Below are positions 51,868 through 60,100 of a stretch of DNA of 64,000 nucleotides, piece by piece. The position numbers and the translations under genes were made by a program. Positions within the stretch are counted from its first letter, which is position 1; each line of letters starts with the position of its first letter. Source of the DNA: Halpernia frigidisoli. Its GTDB lineage: Bacteria > Bacteroidota > Bacteroidia > Flavobacteriales > Weeksellaceae. The notes below the pieces were generated by a model, which had not been told where the DNA came from, searched no databases, and saw only the letters and a program-made list of their open reading frames with translations. The stretch is from contig NZ_FOQT01000001.1 in the NCBI RefSeq assembly GCF_900113805.1, positions 972,411 to 1,036,410 on the forward strand, in the 5' to 3' direction.

Positions 51868-51890
51868 GGCAACTTAATATTTTACAAACA

Positions 51891-52742
51891 ATGAGTCACA
51901 CTATTGAAGAATTAAAAAAAACCGCCACACAGATCAGACGCGATATTTTGCGCATGGTAAATGCCGTAAATTCCGGGCATCCCGGCGGAAGTTTGGGCTG
52001 CACAGAATTTTTCACCGCGCTTTACGGTAAAGTGATGAATTACAGCACAAATTTCACAATGGCAGGAAAAAACGAAGATCTTTTCTTCCTTTCCAACGGA
52101 CATATTTCTCCCGTATTCTACTCTACTTTGGCGAGATTTAGTTTTTTCGAAGTTTCAGAACTGGCAACATTTAGAAAATTAAATTCCCGTTTGCAAGGTC
52201 ACCCAACAACGCATGAAGGTTTGCCGGGGATCAGAATTGCTTCCGGTTCACTTGGTCAGGGACTTTCTGTCGCGATTGGCGCGGCTTTAGGTAAAAAAAT
52301 GGACGGCGATAAAAGTTTAGTTTACACAATGCAGGGCGATGGCGAATTGCAGGAAGGTTCCAATTGGGAAGCCTTTATGTTTGCTTCAGCGAAAAAAATT
52401 GATAATTTAATTGCAACAATTGATTACAACGGCCGTCAAATTGATGGCGACACCGATGATATTGTTAGTTTGGGCGATTTATACGCTAAATTAGAAGCAT
52501 TTGGATGGATCGTTTTAGAAGAAAAAAACGGCAACGATTTGGAAGCTGTCATTGGGATTTTGGAGAAAGCAAAAAGTGAAACCGGTAACGGAAAACCAGT
52601 CGCCATTTTGTTGCACACAGAAATGGGATTTGGCGTAGATTATATGATCGGTTCTCACGCGTGGCACGGAAAAGCGCCTAATGCAGAACAGCTGGAAAAC
52701 GCGATGGGTCAACTAAGTTTAGACGAAATCACGGATTATTAA
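51891..52742 (+). CDS. Transketolase, N-terminal subunit
   Basis: This 283-residue protein carries the pyrophosphate-binding half of a split transketolase, which moves two-carbon units between sugar phosphates in the pentose phosphate pathway. It has NSGHPGGSLGCTEF (27-40), the TPP motif GDGELQEGSNWEA (near 145-157) and IDYNGRQIDG. Split transketolases occur in many Bacteroidota and archaea. The C-terminal subunit is 185 bases downstream, with repeat element copy C between them. Confidence 0.94.
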   Translation: MSHTIEELKKTATQIRRDILRMVNAVNSGHPGGSLGCTEFFTALYGKVMNYSTNFTMAGKNEDLFFLSNGHISPVFYSTLARFSFFEVSELATFRKLNSRLQGHPTTHEGLPGIRIASGSLGQGLSVAIGAALGKKMDGDKSLVYTMQGDGELQEGSNWEAFMFASAKKIDNLIATIDYNGRQIDGDTDDIVSLGDLYAKLEAFGWIVLEEKNGNDLEAVIGILEKAKSETGNGKPVAILLHTEMGFGVDYMIGSHAWHGKAPNAEQLENAMGQLSLDEITDY

Positions 52743-52750
52743 AATTATTT

Positions 52751-52855
52751 GGGCAGACAATTCCGCCTTCCGTTCCCAATCTTTTTGCTTTCAAAATTTA
52801 TCGAAAAAAGAAAAGTTTTTTTAGGCAAAAAGGATTTCCACTCAAGTCGGGCTGC
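52751..52855 (-). repeat. Dispersed intergenic repeat, copy C, between the two transketolase genes
   Basis: Read on the minus strand it starts GCAGCCCGACTTGAGTGG (from 52855) and ends CTGCCC (52751). The first 29 bases (52855-52827) are identical to copy D (55948-55976), and 23 bases near the 3' end (52785-52763) are identical to 55997-56019. The inner stem is CTTTTTGC with GCAAAAAG, and the outer stem is GCAG with CTGC. It sits in the 185-base gap of the split transketolase operon in the opposite orientation to the genes. Confidence 0.85.
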
Positions 52856-52927
52856 AACTAATTTATAATTTAGACATTAACTTTTAAATTCGAATAATTC
52901 GTTAAAATTCGAACAATTCAAAAAATT

Positions 52928-53878
52928 ATGAAATTTACATATACAGAAAAAAAAGATACAAGAAGTGGTTTTGGTGCAGGTTTGGCCGAGTTGGCTGACA
53001 AAAACCAAAACGTAGTTGCCCTTTGCGCCGATTTAATTGGTTCCCTTAAAATGGAAAAATTTATCGAAAAAGCGCCAGAAAGATTTATTCAGGTTGGGAT
53101 TGCTGAAGCCAATATGATGTGCATCGCTGCAGGTTTAACGATCAGTGGAAAAATTCCTTTCACAGGAACTTTCGCTAATTTTTCTACTTCCAGGGTTTAC
53201 GATCAAATACGTCAATCCATTGCTTATTCCAATAAAAATGTGAAAATTTGTGCATCTCACGCAGGTTTAACTTTAGGCGAAGATGGCGCAACACACCAGG
53301 TTTTAGAAGACATTGGAATGATGAAAATGCTTCCCGGAATGACCGTTATAAATACCTGTGATTACAACCAGACAAAAGCCGCAACTTTAGCAATTGCTGA
53401 TTTTGAAGGACCGGTTTATTTAAGATTTGGTCGTCCGGTTGTACCAGTTTTTATGCCGGAAGATATGCCGTTTGAAATTGGAAAAGGCATTCTTTTGCAG
53501 GAAGGAACTGACGTAACCATCGTTGCAACCGGACATTTAGTTTGGGAAAGTTTAGTTGCCGCAGAAGAACTGGAAAAAGAAGGAATTTCTTGTGAGGTTA
53601 TAAATATTCACACGATCAAACCTTTAGACAACGACATCATTTTAAAATCTGTCAAAAAAACGGGAAAAATTGTAACCTGTGAAGAACACAATTATCTTGG
53701 TGGTTTAGGAGAATCCATCGCTGGAATGCTCGCAAAAAATCATCCAACAAGACAGGAATTTGTGGCGGTTAATGATACTTTCGGGGAATCTGCAACACCG
53801 GAACAATTAATGCATAAATATGGAATTGATTCTGAAGCCGTTGTAAAAGCGGTAAAAAGAATTATGGAAAAATCTTAA
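52928..53878 (+). CDS. Transketolase, C-terminal subunit
   Basis: This 316-residue protein has the pyrimidine-binding and C-terminal domains of transketolase: GFGAGLAELADKNQNVVALCADL at the start (in outline), the catalytic-glutamate stretch VGIAEANMMCIAAG (57-70), and CDYNQTKAATLA. It later has INIHTIKPLD and CEEHNYLGGLGE. It pairs with the subunit at 51891 and is followed by a terminator. Confidence 0.94.
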   Translation: MKFTYTEKKDTRSGFGAGLAELADKNQNVVALCADLIGSLKMEKFIEKAPERFIQVGIAEANMMCIAAGLTISGKIPFTGTFANFSTSRVYDQIRQSIAYSNKNVKICASHAGLTLGEDGATHQVLEDIGMMKMLPGMTVINTCDYNQTKAATLAIADFEGPVYLRFGRPVVPVFMPEDMPFEIGKGILLQEGTDVTIVATGHLVWESLVAAEELEKEGISCEVINIHTIKPLDNDIILKSVKKTGKIVTCEEHNYLGGLGESIAGMLAKNHPTRQEFVAVNDTFGESATPEQLMHKYGIDSEAVVKAVKRIMEKS

Positions 53879-53895
53879 AACGTTTTTAGCAATAA

Positions 53896-53930
53896 AAAAA
53901 TCCACATCTTTTTATAAGTTGTGGATTTTT
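53896..53930 (+). terminator. Terminator after the transketolase C subunit
   Basis: AAAAATCCACA (53896-53906) pairs with TGTGGATTTTT (53920-53930), followed by T residues. The rest of the gap to 54160 is AT-rich; only the next promoter box is seen in it. Confidence 0.82.
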
Positions 53931-54124
53931 TTATTGTTAAATTTTTTGATTATCACGTTTAAATAATTTGGAGTTACTAACGCGTATTTTGAACTTCTAA
54001 ATTCCCGTATTTTTCAATTATTAAACTTCCTATTTTTGTATATTACTTATAATACATAATACAACATTTTGATAATTTGCAGTTCACAAAAATGCAATTT
54101 TATTACTATTTTTTAAAACTTGCG

Positions 54125-54132
54125 TATATTTG
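54125..54132 (+). promoter_or_regulatory. Putative -7 box for the Crp/Fnr-like gene
   Basis: TATATTTG matches TAnnTTTG, 28 bases upstream of the ATG at 54161. Confidence 0.5.
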
Positions 54133-54160
54133 AGAGTTGTGTTTAACTGAAAAAAAACAA

Positions 54161-54742
54161 ATGTGTAAATTAATTCTAAATAATTATTTTCATTCATTAT
54201 TTCCTATTCAAAAAGAAATTGTTGAAAAAATCACAGAATCATTTTGTGGTTTTACGTTAAATAAAAACACTATTTTAATTAACAGAGAAACAATCAGCAT
54301 TAAAACATATTTTTTACAAAAAGGATATGTACGGTCCTATATTTTAAATGAAAATAATGAAGAAGTTACAACAAACATTTATTCAGCACCATGTTTTGTA
54401 AACGACTTTTTATCATTTTTTAAAAAACAACCAACAAAAGAAATTTATCAAACTATAACAGATTGTTATTTTTGGGAAACAGATTTAGAAAATGTACAAT
54501 CAAATTTTCATAATATCGCAGAATTCAGAGAGTTTAGTAGGCTTTTATTTGTTATAAATTATTCTAAATTAAACGATAGGTTAATTGAAATGGTAAGTCA
54601 AAAAGCAGAAACAAGGTATTTAAATCTTTTAAATCATCAGTCTCATATATTTCAACAGGTTTCTCTTAAAATTATAGCATCTTATTTGGGAGTAACAGAT
54701 AGCACATTGAGTAGGATTAGAAAAGAAATTAGCAAAATATGA
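54161..54742 (+). CDS. Crp/Fnr-family transcription regulator
   Basis: This 193-residue protein is counted from the ATG at 54161; an in-frame GTG at 54137 lies close behind the -7 box and is less likely. The N-terminal part (about 20-125) is a cyclic-nucleotide-binding-like beta-barrel (INRETISIKTYFLQKGYVRSY), and the C-terminal part (about 145-192) a winged helix with VSLKIIASYLGVTDSTLSRIRKE. It is shorter and more divergent than classical Crp, as is common for flavobacterial Crp-like regulators, and the effector cannot be told. It stands next to the reductase gene at 54804. Confidence 0.85.
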   Translation: MCKLILNNYFHSLFPIQKEIVEKITESFCGFTLNKNTILINRETISIKTYFLQKGYVRSYILNENNEEVTTNIYSAPCFVNDFLSFFKKQPTKEIYQTITDCYFWETDLENVQSNFHNIAEFREFSRLLFVINYSKLNDRLIEMVSQKAETRYLNLLNHQSHIFQQVSLKIIASYLGVTDSTLSRIRKEISKI

Positions 54743-54783
54743 TTTCTTGTCATTTATCAAGTTCTTATTCGTCAGCTCATTTG

Positions 54784-54791
54784 TATTTTTG
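54784..54791 (+). promoter_or_regulatory. Putative -7 box for the reductase gene
   Basis: TATTTTTG matches TAnnTTTG, ending 12 bases before the ATG at 54804. Confidence 0.5.
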
Positions 54792-54803
54792 TAAAAAATA
54801 AAA

Positions 54804-55757
54804 ATGAATAAAAATAATATCATAATCGTTGGTCTTGGTGGGGTTGGTGGTTATTTTGGCTTTAAAATTAACCAAATCAATGAAATAGATAAACAAAACC
54901 ACATATCATTTATTGCAAGAAATGATACCTATAAAATAGTCAAAGAACAAGGACTAACACTACTTTCAGAAGAACATAAAAATAGCGTAACTAAACCCGA
55001 TGCTATTTATCAAAATATTTCAGATGTCGAAAACCCTGATTTAATATTTATTTGTGTGAAAGAATATGATTTGGAGAATGTGTGTAGCCAATTAGCCAAA
55101 ATTATCACAAAAAATACAGTTTTATTTCCGATGATGAATGGCGCAGATATTTACGATAGAATTCGTGAAATCATACCTAACAACACTATTTTACCTTCTT
55201 GTGTTTATGTAGCATCGCACATAAAAGAAAAAGGAATTGTTGAACATAAAGGAAAACCAGGTAAACTAATATTTGGTAAAGATCCAGCACATAATTCTGA
55301 AGATATTAATTGGATCATTGATTTAATAGAAAAAAGCAAGATTAATTTTGAATTTAAAGAAAACTCTTTAGTTGATATCTGGACAAAATTTATTTTTATA
55401 GCAAGTTTTGGTTTAGTTACTGCAAAATATAATTCTTCTATAGGAACAGTTTGTTCAATTAAATCTCAAAGAAAAGAAGCAATAAAAATAATAGAAGAAA
55501 TAAAATCAATTGCTGATAAAAAAGGTATTTATTTACAAGATGATATTATTTCTAAAACATTTGAAAATGCAAGCAAATTTCCTGTAGGAACACCAACTTC
55601 CTTGCAGCTTGATGTAAACTCTGGTAAAGAAAACAATGAATTGGAATTATTTGCAGGTGCAATAATTAAATATGGAAAAGAAATGAATGTAAGAACAATT
55701 TTTACTGAATGTTTGTATCAAGAAATTAAAGCTACACACAATAAGATGTTTCTATAG
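54804..55757 (+). CDS. Ketopantoate reductase-family protein
   Basis: This 317-residue Rossmann-fold protein is of the PanE/ApbA family, which reduces 2-dehydropantoate to pantoate with NADPH in coenzyme A synthesis. It has the nucleotide motif VGLGGVGGYFG (9-19), FICVKEYDLENV and MMNGADIYDRI (with the catalytic-region Asn), then VDIWTKFIFIASFGLVTA in the C-terminal helical domain. Many members outside the true PanE branch act on other keto acids, so I do not give a gene symbol. It follows the Crp/Fnr-like gene and may be its target. Confidence 0.83.
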   Translation: MNKNNIIIVGLGGVGGYFGFKINQINEIDKQNHISFIARNDTYKIVKEQGLTLLSEEHKNSVTKPDAIYQNISDVENPDLIFICVKEYDLENVCSQLAKIITKNTVLFPMMNGADIYDRIREIIPNNTILPSCVYVASHIKEKGIVEHKGKPGKLIFGKDPAHNSEDINWIIDLIEKSKINFEFKENSLVDIWTKFIFIASFGLVTAKYNSSIGTVCSIKSQRKEAIKIIEEIKSIADKKGIYLQDDIISKTFENASKFPVGTPTSLQLDVNSGKENNELELFAGAIIKYGKEMNVRTIFTECLYQEIKATHNKMFL

Positions 55758-55947
55758 GCGGGCCGGAAGTTCCTGTCGTCAAAATTTTCGCTTAATGTTC
55801 AATTTGTCATGTTTAGAAAAGCTTTTCATAAAAAGTCCCCGCCAACAGAAATACCTAACACCTAAATTTAGTTTATAAAATCTTACGTTTTCTAAAAAAA
55901 AATTAAAGAACTTAAGTGTAAGAAAATCTTGAATATCGCGGAAATCT
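55758..55947. other. Intergenic sequence before repeat copy D
   Basis: This 190-base stretch between the convergent reductase gene and the small membrane protein gene begins with a GC-richer piece (GCGGGCCGGAAGTTCCTG) unlike its surroundings, then turns AT-rich. A 69-codon minus-strand frame crosses it and copy D but shows no protein-like composition. I see no other feature. Confidence 0.4.
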
Positions 55948-56031
55948 GCAGCCCGACTTGAGTGGAAATCCTTTTTATTTTTTCTCAAAAAAAATTAAAA
56001 GATTGGGAACGGAAGGCGGTAATTGCTGCCC
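55948..56031 (+). repeat. Dispersed intergenic repeat, copy D
   Basis: The outer stem is GCAGC (55948-55952) with GCTGC (56025-56029). The conserved 5' block CCCGACTTGAGTGGAAATCC (from 55952) and the 3' block GATTGGGAACGGAAGGCGG (56001-56019) enclose an A/T hairpin. It ends GCTGCCCAAAA. It is nearly identical to copy C and lies between convergent genes. Confidence 0.85.
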
Positions 56032-56059
56032 AAAAAAATAAGAAATAAGAACCTGATTT

Positions 56060-56431
56060 CTATTCAAAATATTTCCACTTCGGTATAATAACCAGCAAAC
56101 CAACGCCGACGTAAAGGAAAATATTGGTGACATCGGTATAAAGGAAAGTTTCCAAATAAAACTGATGCAAATAAAAATGCATTAAAACAAAAACCGGAAA
56201 GCTGATGACCGCAAACTTCCTGAAAAAAGCGATTCCCAAAATTGATAAAAGCGACATTGCATCGACAAAGAAGATCATGAAAAAATACCAAATAGGAATT
56301 TGAAGTGTATCGCGCTGCAGAAATTCATCCCCATCAATCCCCAATCCCATCAGCGTAAAAAGAGCGAGCGCGCCTAATGCCAGATAAAATGGTGTTGTTT
56401 TTTTGGGCTCATTATCAAAGTAATTATCCAT
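56060..56431 (-). CDS. Small membrane protein of unknown function
   Basis: This 123-residue protein has four hydrophobic segments (about 15-32, 46-66, 70-92 and 98-117) and a short charged N-terminus (MDNYFDNEPKKT). I recognise no family. It is 68 bases downstream of the Lrp/AsnC-type gene on the same strand with a strong terminator between, so it has its own promoter or depends on read-through. Confidence 0.68.
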   Translation of the reverse strand: MDNYFDNEPKKTTPFYLALGALALFTLMGLGIDGDEFLQRDTLQIPIWYFFMIFFVDAMSLLSILGIAFFRKFAVISFPVFVLMHFYLHQFYLETFLYTDVTNIFLYVGVGLLVIIPKWKYFE

Positions 56432-56445
56432 AGTGTAAAACTAAA

Positions 56446-56477
56446 AAAAACTTTTGAAACGGGTTTCAAAAGTTTTT
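56446..56477 (-). terminator. Terminator after the Lrp/AsnC-type gene
   Basis: AAAAACTTTTGAAAC (56446-56460) pairs with GTTTCAAAAGTTTTT (56463-56477), a 15-bp stem. The two-base centre means the innermost pairs open to form the loop. It lies just before the start of the small membrane protein gene. Confidence 0.82.
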
Positions 56478-56499
56478 ATGATTAAATTCAGAAAATGAA

Positions 56500-56970
56500 T
56501 TATATGTGGATCGCTTTTATCAAACGGTTTTTGTCGCTGATGTATTCCTCCATTGAGATCATACTTTCAGTTCTCATTACATCTTCGATATCGTCGATCT
56601 GGTAAATGATTTCTTTTGCATTCTCGGTATTTTTTGCTTTTACTTTGCAAAAAATATTGTATTTACCGGAAATAACGCTGGTTTCGATCACATTTGGAAT
56701 TTCACCCAATTTTCTTAAAACATCCTGTGTTTTATTTGATTTGGTTAAAAGAATACCGATAAACGCCGTGAAATGGTAGTTTAATTTCGTGTAATCTATA
56801 TTTAATGAAGATCCCAGGATGATACCTGCATCTTCCATTTTTTTAACTCTCACGTGGATCGTTCCTGCGGAAACATCCATTTGTTTTGCGATCTCCGTAA
56901 AAGGCATTCTGGTGTTTTCTACCAAAAAGTCTAATATCTTCTTATCTATTTCATCTAACTGATAATTCAT
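56500..56970 (-). CDS. Lrp/AsnC-family transcription regulator
   Basis: This 156-residue regulator has an N-terminal winged helix (about 5-60, LDEIDKKILDFLVENTRMPF and EIAKQMDVSAGTIHVRV) and a C-terminal RAM ligand-binding domain (about 70-150) with FTAFIGILLTK and SGKYNIFCKVKA. Such proteins usually sense an amino acid and form octamers. The ligand is not visible. It is a single gene with a TAAATTTG box upstream, and may repress itself as Lrp-family members often do. Confidence 0.93.
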   Translation of the reverse strand: MNYQLDEIDKKILDFLVENTRMPFTEIAKQMDVSAGTIHVRVKKMEDAGIILGSSLNIDYTKLNYHFTAFIGILLTKSNKTQDVLRKLGEIPNVIETSVISGKYNIFCKVKAKNTENAKEIIYQIDDIEDVMRTESMISMEEYISDKNRLIKAIHI

Positions 56971-57014
56971 AATTTTTACTTTAAAGAATATGTAATTTTT
57001 GCTCTATTTTGTTG

Positions 57015-57022
57015 CAAATTTA
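57015..57022 (-). promoter_or_regulatory. Putative -7 box for the Lrp/AsnC-type gene
   Basis: On the minus strand this reads TAAATTTG, 44 bases upstream of the ATG at 56970. Confidence 0.5.
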
Positions 57023-57100
57023 AGAAAAATTATTTATTATAAAAAATTGAGGGAAAAATTAACAATATTTAACTTAATAGCGAATTATGTTTATTATTTT

Positions 57101-60100
57101 CTATTTTAAAGTATCAATTTTAATAGAATCTTTTTTTATTTCAGCATTTTCTGATTGATTATTTTTATTTTTTCTGTTTCTTTTAAAGATTGTATTGAAA
57201 CTTTTGCTATAAACAACACCAGCGCCGTAACTTTGATTTGCACCGGAATTTCCTGTGGTGCCGCCACCAACAAGACCGATATTACTTGGTTTTGAATAAA
57301 ACCTCACAATTCTACTGCCGTCATTTTTCTTCGAAAAATCATATTCTACAATACCTTCGCCGGAAAGATAATTGACATTGGCGTCACTACTTTTAGAAAG
57401 TGGAATTCCCAATCCAGTTTTTAAAGTTACACGTGGTGATAAAACAATACTAACTCCAGCATTGGCTCTGTCGCCAGTATTCGACGCCTGATCGCCTTGG
57501 ATATAATCTAAGTTGACCTGAAATTCATTACTAATGGAATTTAAAACCGAACCAAGTTGTTTAAGTAAAATAGCGTAGCCTGTGTTTTCCGCAGTTTTCC
57601 CTACATTAAAATTAATCCCACCAGAATTTTGAACATTAAAACTATTCAACACCAAAATAGATCCGAACTGCAAAACTTTCTCATCTTCCTGACTCATTTT
57701 TGCCGCCAAAGTTTCCTTTATCTGACTTGAAACATCTGGTGCGGAAACGTCCAACGCGATTTTCGGATTATTGAGCGTCTGCGTAATTTTTGTTGTTAAA
57801 ACAACGGTGATCGGCTGTAGCAATCCAACATTTAGATATTCTCCCGCGTTTGTAACTGTTCTTAAATAATTAGCGTTAATATCCAAAACCGGTGCAAGTG
57901 CATTTCCGTCCCATTCTATACTACTATTTTTAGCGATCTGAAAGGTTCTGTTAAGAATTGACTTTGAGACGAAAGTTCCATTATCAACCAAATATTTGCC
58001 ATTCATGGCGATATTTCCATTTCGGCCAAGATTAAATTTTAAATTTGTAGCATCACCGCGCACACTGATATCACCGACATCGTCTCCGACCAAAACATTA
58101 ACCGTCGTTCCTTTGTCCACATCTAAAGTGAAATCCACATTCATATTAGCACCATATTTTTTACGATCCTGAACTGTTACTGTTCCGGCTTTATCTTTCT
58201 CTAAAAATCTCAACATTTTGAATTCCTCCACATTGGCCGTAGAATTACTGTTAAAGGTGAAAATACTGTTATTAAGTGCTTTCATATTAGGTGTGGAAAT
58301 ATTTAGCGCAGAAACAGGTCCATCCACAAAAAGATCGCCTTTTCCATAAACGCGGCCCCAAAAAAGATCAAAATCCTTTTGCTGCGTATCTAAAAGCAGC
58401 AGATTATCAGCTCTCATAACAAGATTGACGCCCAATGAAGCCAGACTTTCAAATTGTATTGCACCGGAAATACTTCCTTTTGAATTTGTTCTGCCATCTT
58501 TAATACCAATGTCATTCAATACAGCCAAACCCTTACTGAGCGGAATTACAGTGTCGTCAAAAGAATAATCAACTCCTGTGAAAAGTAATTTCAAACCAAA
58601 TTTTTTCATGGCAATATCACCGCTGTAATCAATATTCGCTAAAGTCCCGGAAATTTTTAGATTTCCACTCGCTTTTCCACGAACATTGCCAAAAACCGTT
58701 TTTACAAATTCCTGCGTGAAAGCCAGATCAAACTGATCCATCGCCGCAGTAAGATCCAAAGTTGGCGATTTTGTATTATTATTTACCGTTCCTGTCAGGT
58801 TCAAAGTATTATTTCCGAAAGTATCTGAAGAAAGAACTTTAGCAGAAATATCAAAAATATTTGGCGACGAACTGTTCTTGGCTTCTATCAGAATATTACC
58901 CATCTTTTGACCATTTAAAACAATATTTTCAATGTTAAAATCGATGATCGGTTTCAGATTGCTTTTGTCCATTTCCAACTGGAAAGTGCCATTTGCGACA
59001 CCAGTAATATCCATACTATTTTCAGATTTAGAAAGAGCCAGTATTTTCGAAAGCTGGAAGTTTTTCACCTCGCCTTCCGCTGTAAAATCTTTGGCAGATT
59101 TAAATACGGCGTTTCTTAAAAGTAACTCACTTTCATCAGAATATATCCAAAAATTTTCTATAAGGAAATCCTTGGTTTTTTTTCGGTAAGTGATTGACTC
59201 ATTAAGTTCAGGACTCGTATCAATGGACCAAATCACATTTTTCAGTTTTATTTGAGTGGGTTCAAATCTCACGACATAATCACCTTCGGCATTTGTAGTT
59301 TGATTTAAATTTATGGCATAATCGTTTAGTTTTTCATCAATTTCTTCCTGTGGACTTCCTAATTTAAAGTTGGCTGCTAAATGTAAAATTTTATCGCCTT
59401 CATTTCTTCCTTTTAAACTTATATCTTTTAGAATATTACTGTTGTATGCGATGCGACCAATATTTGCCTGAAGCTGACCATCCAGATTGGCTGTATTAAT
59501 TTTAATTGAAATTTGATCTACCATCGCAGAATCCTTCGCTACCAAAGCTCTTTCTTGAATTCTATAAGAGGGATTTGCCAAAGCCAACGCTTTATCCGCC
59601 TCAGAAATTTCTTCTGTTTTGGTCATTAAATATTTTAAACTTGAAGCATCTGCATTTAATACCAAATTATTTGAATTTCCATCAAAAGATCCTTCTACTT
59701 TTAAGCCATTCGGAATGCTAACGTTTGGCTGAAAATAACTTATCAAAGCCTGCTGAACGTCGAAATTGTATTTAAAATCCTGTCCTCTGAAAGATTTTTG
59801 AACGCCGCTACCAGCAAGAATTTTATTTAAACCATTTTGAACCATTCCAGCAAGATCTCCTAAATTAAATTTACCGGCGATTTCACCATTAACCACATCA
59901 GGAATTGCTACATTAACTATTCTGGAGCCATTTTCAAAGTAAGTTTTAATATCTCCGTTCGGAATATTGAATCTTTGATTGGCCGTCGAAAAATCAACAT
60001 TTTGCAGATTCGCATCCAAAATAAGATCATTTAGACTGGTCATCGCAATTTTTGCGTTTATTTTTCCACTAAAATTCTGAAGTGAAGGACTGTTTGAAAA

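Noticed and set aside
55758-55790. GC-richer piece GCGGGCCGGAAGTTCCTG as a fifth repeat copy
   Set aside because: It does not contain either conserved block or the paired arms of copies A-D.
55779-55988. 69-codon minus-strand frame between the reductase and membrane protein genes
   Set aside because: It runs into repeat copy D and has no promoter or recognisable protein pattern.
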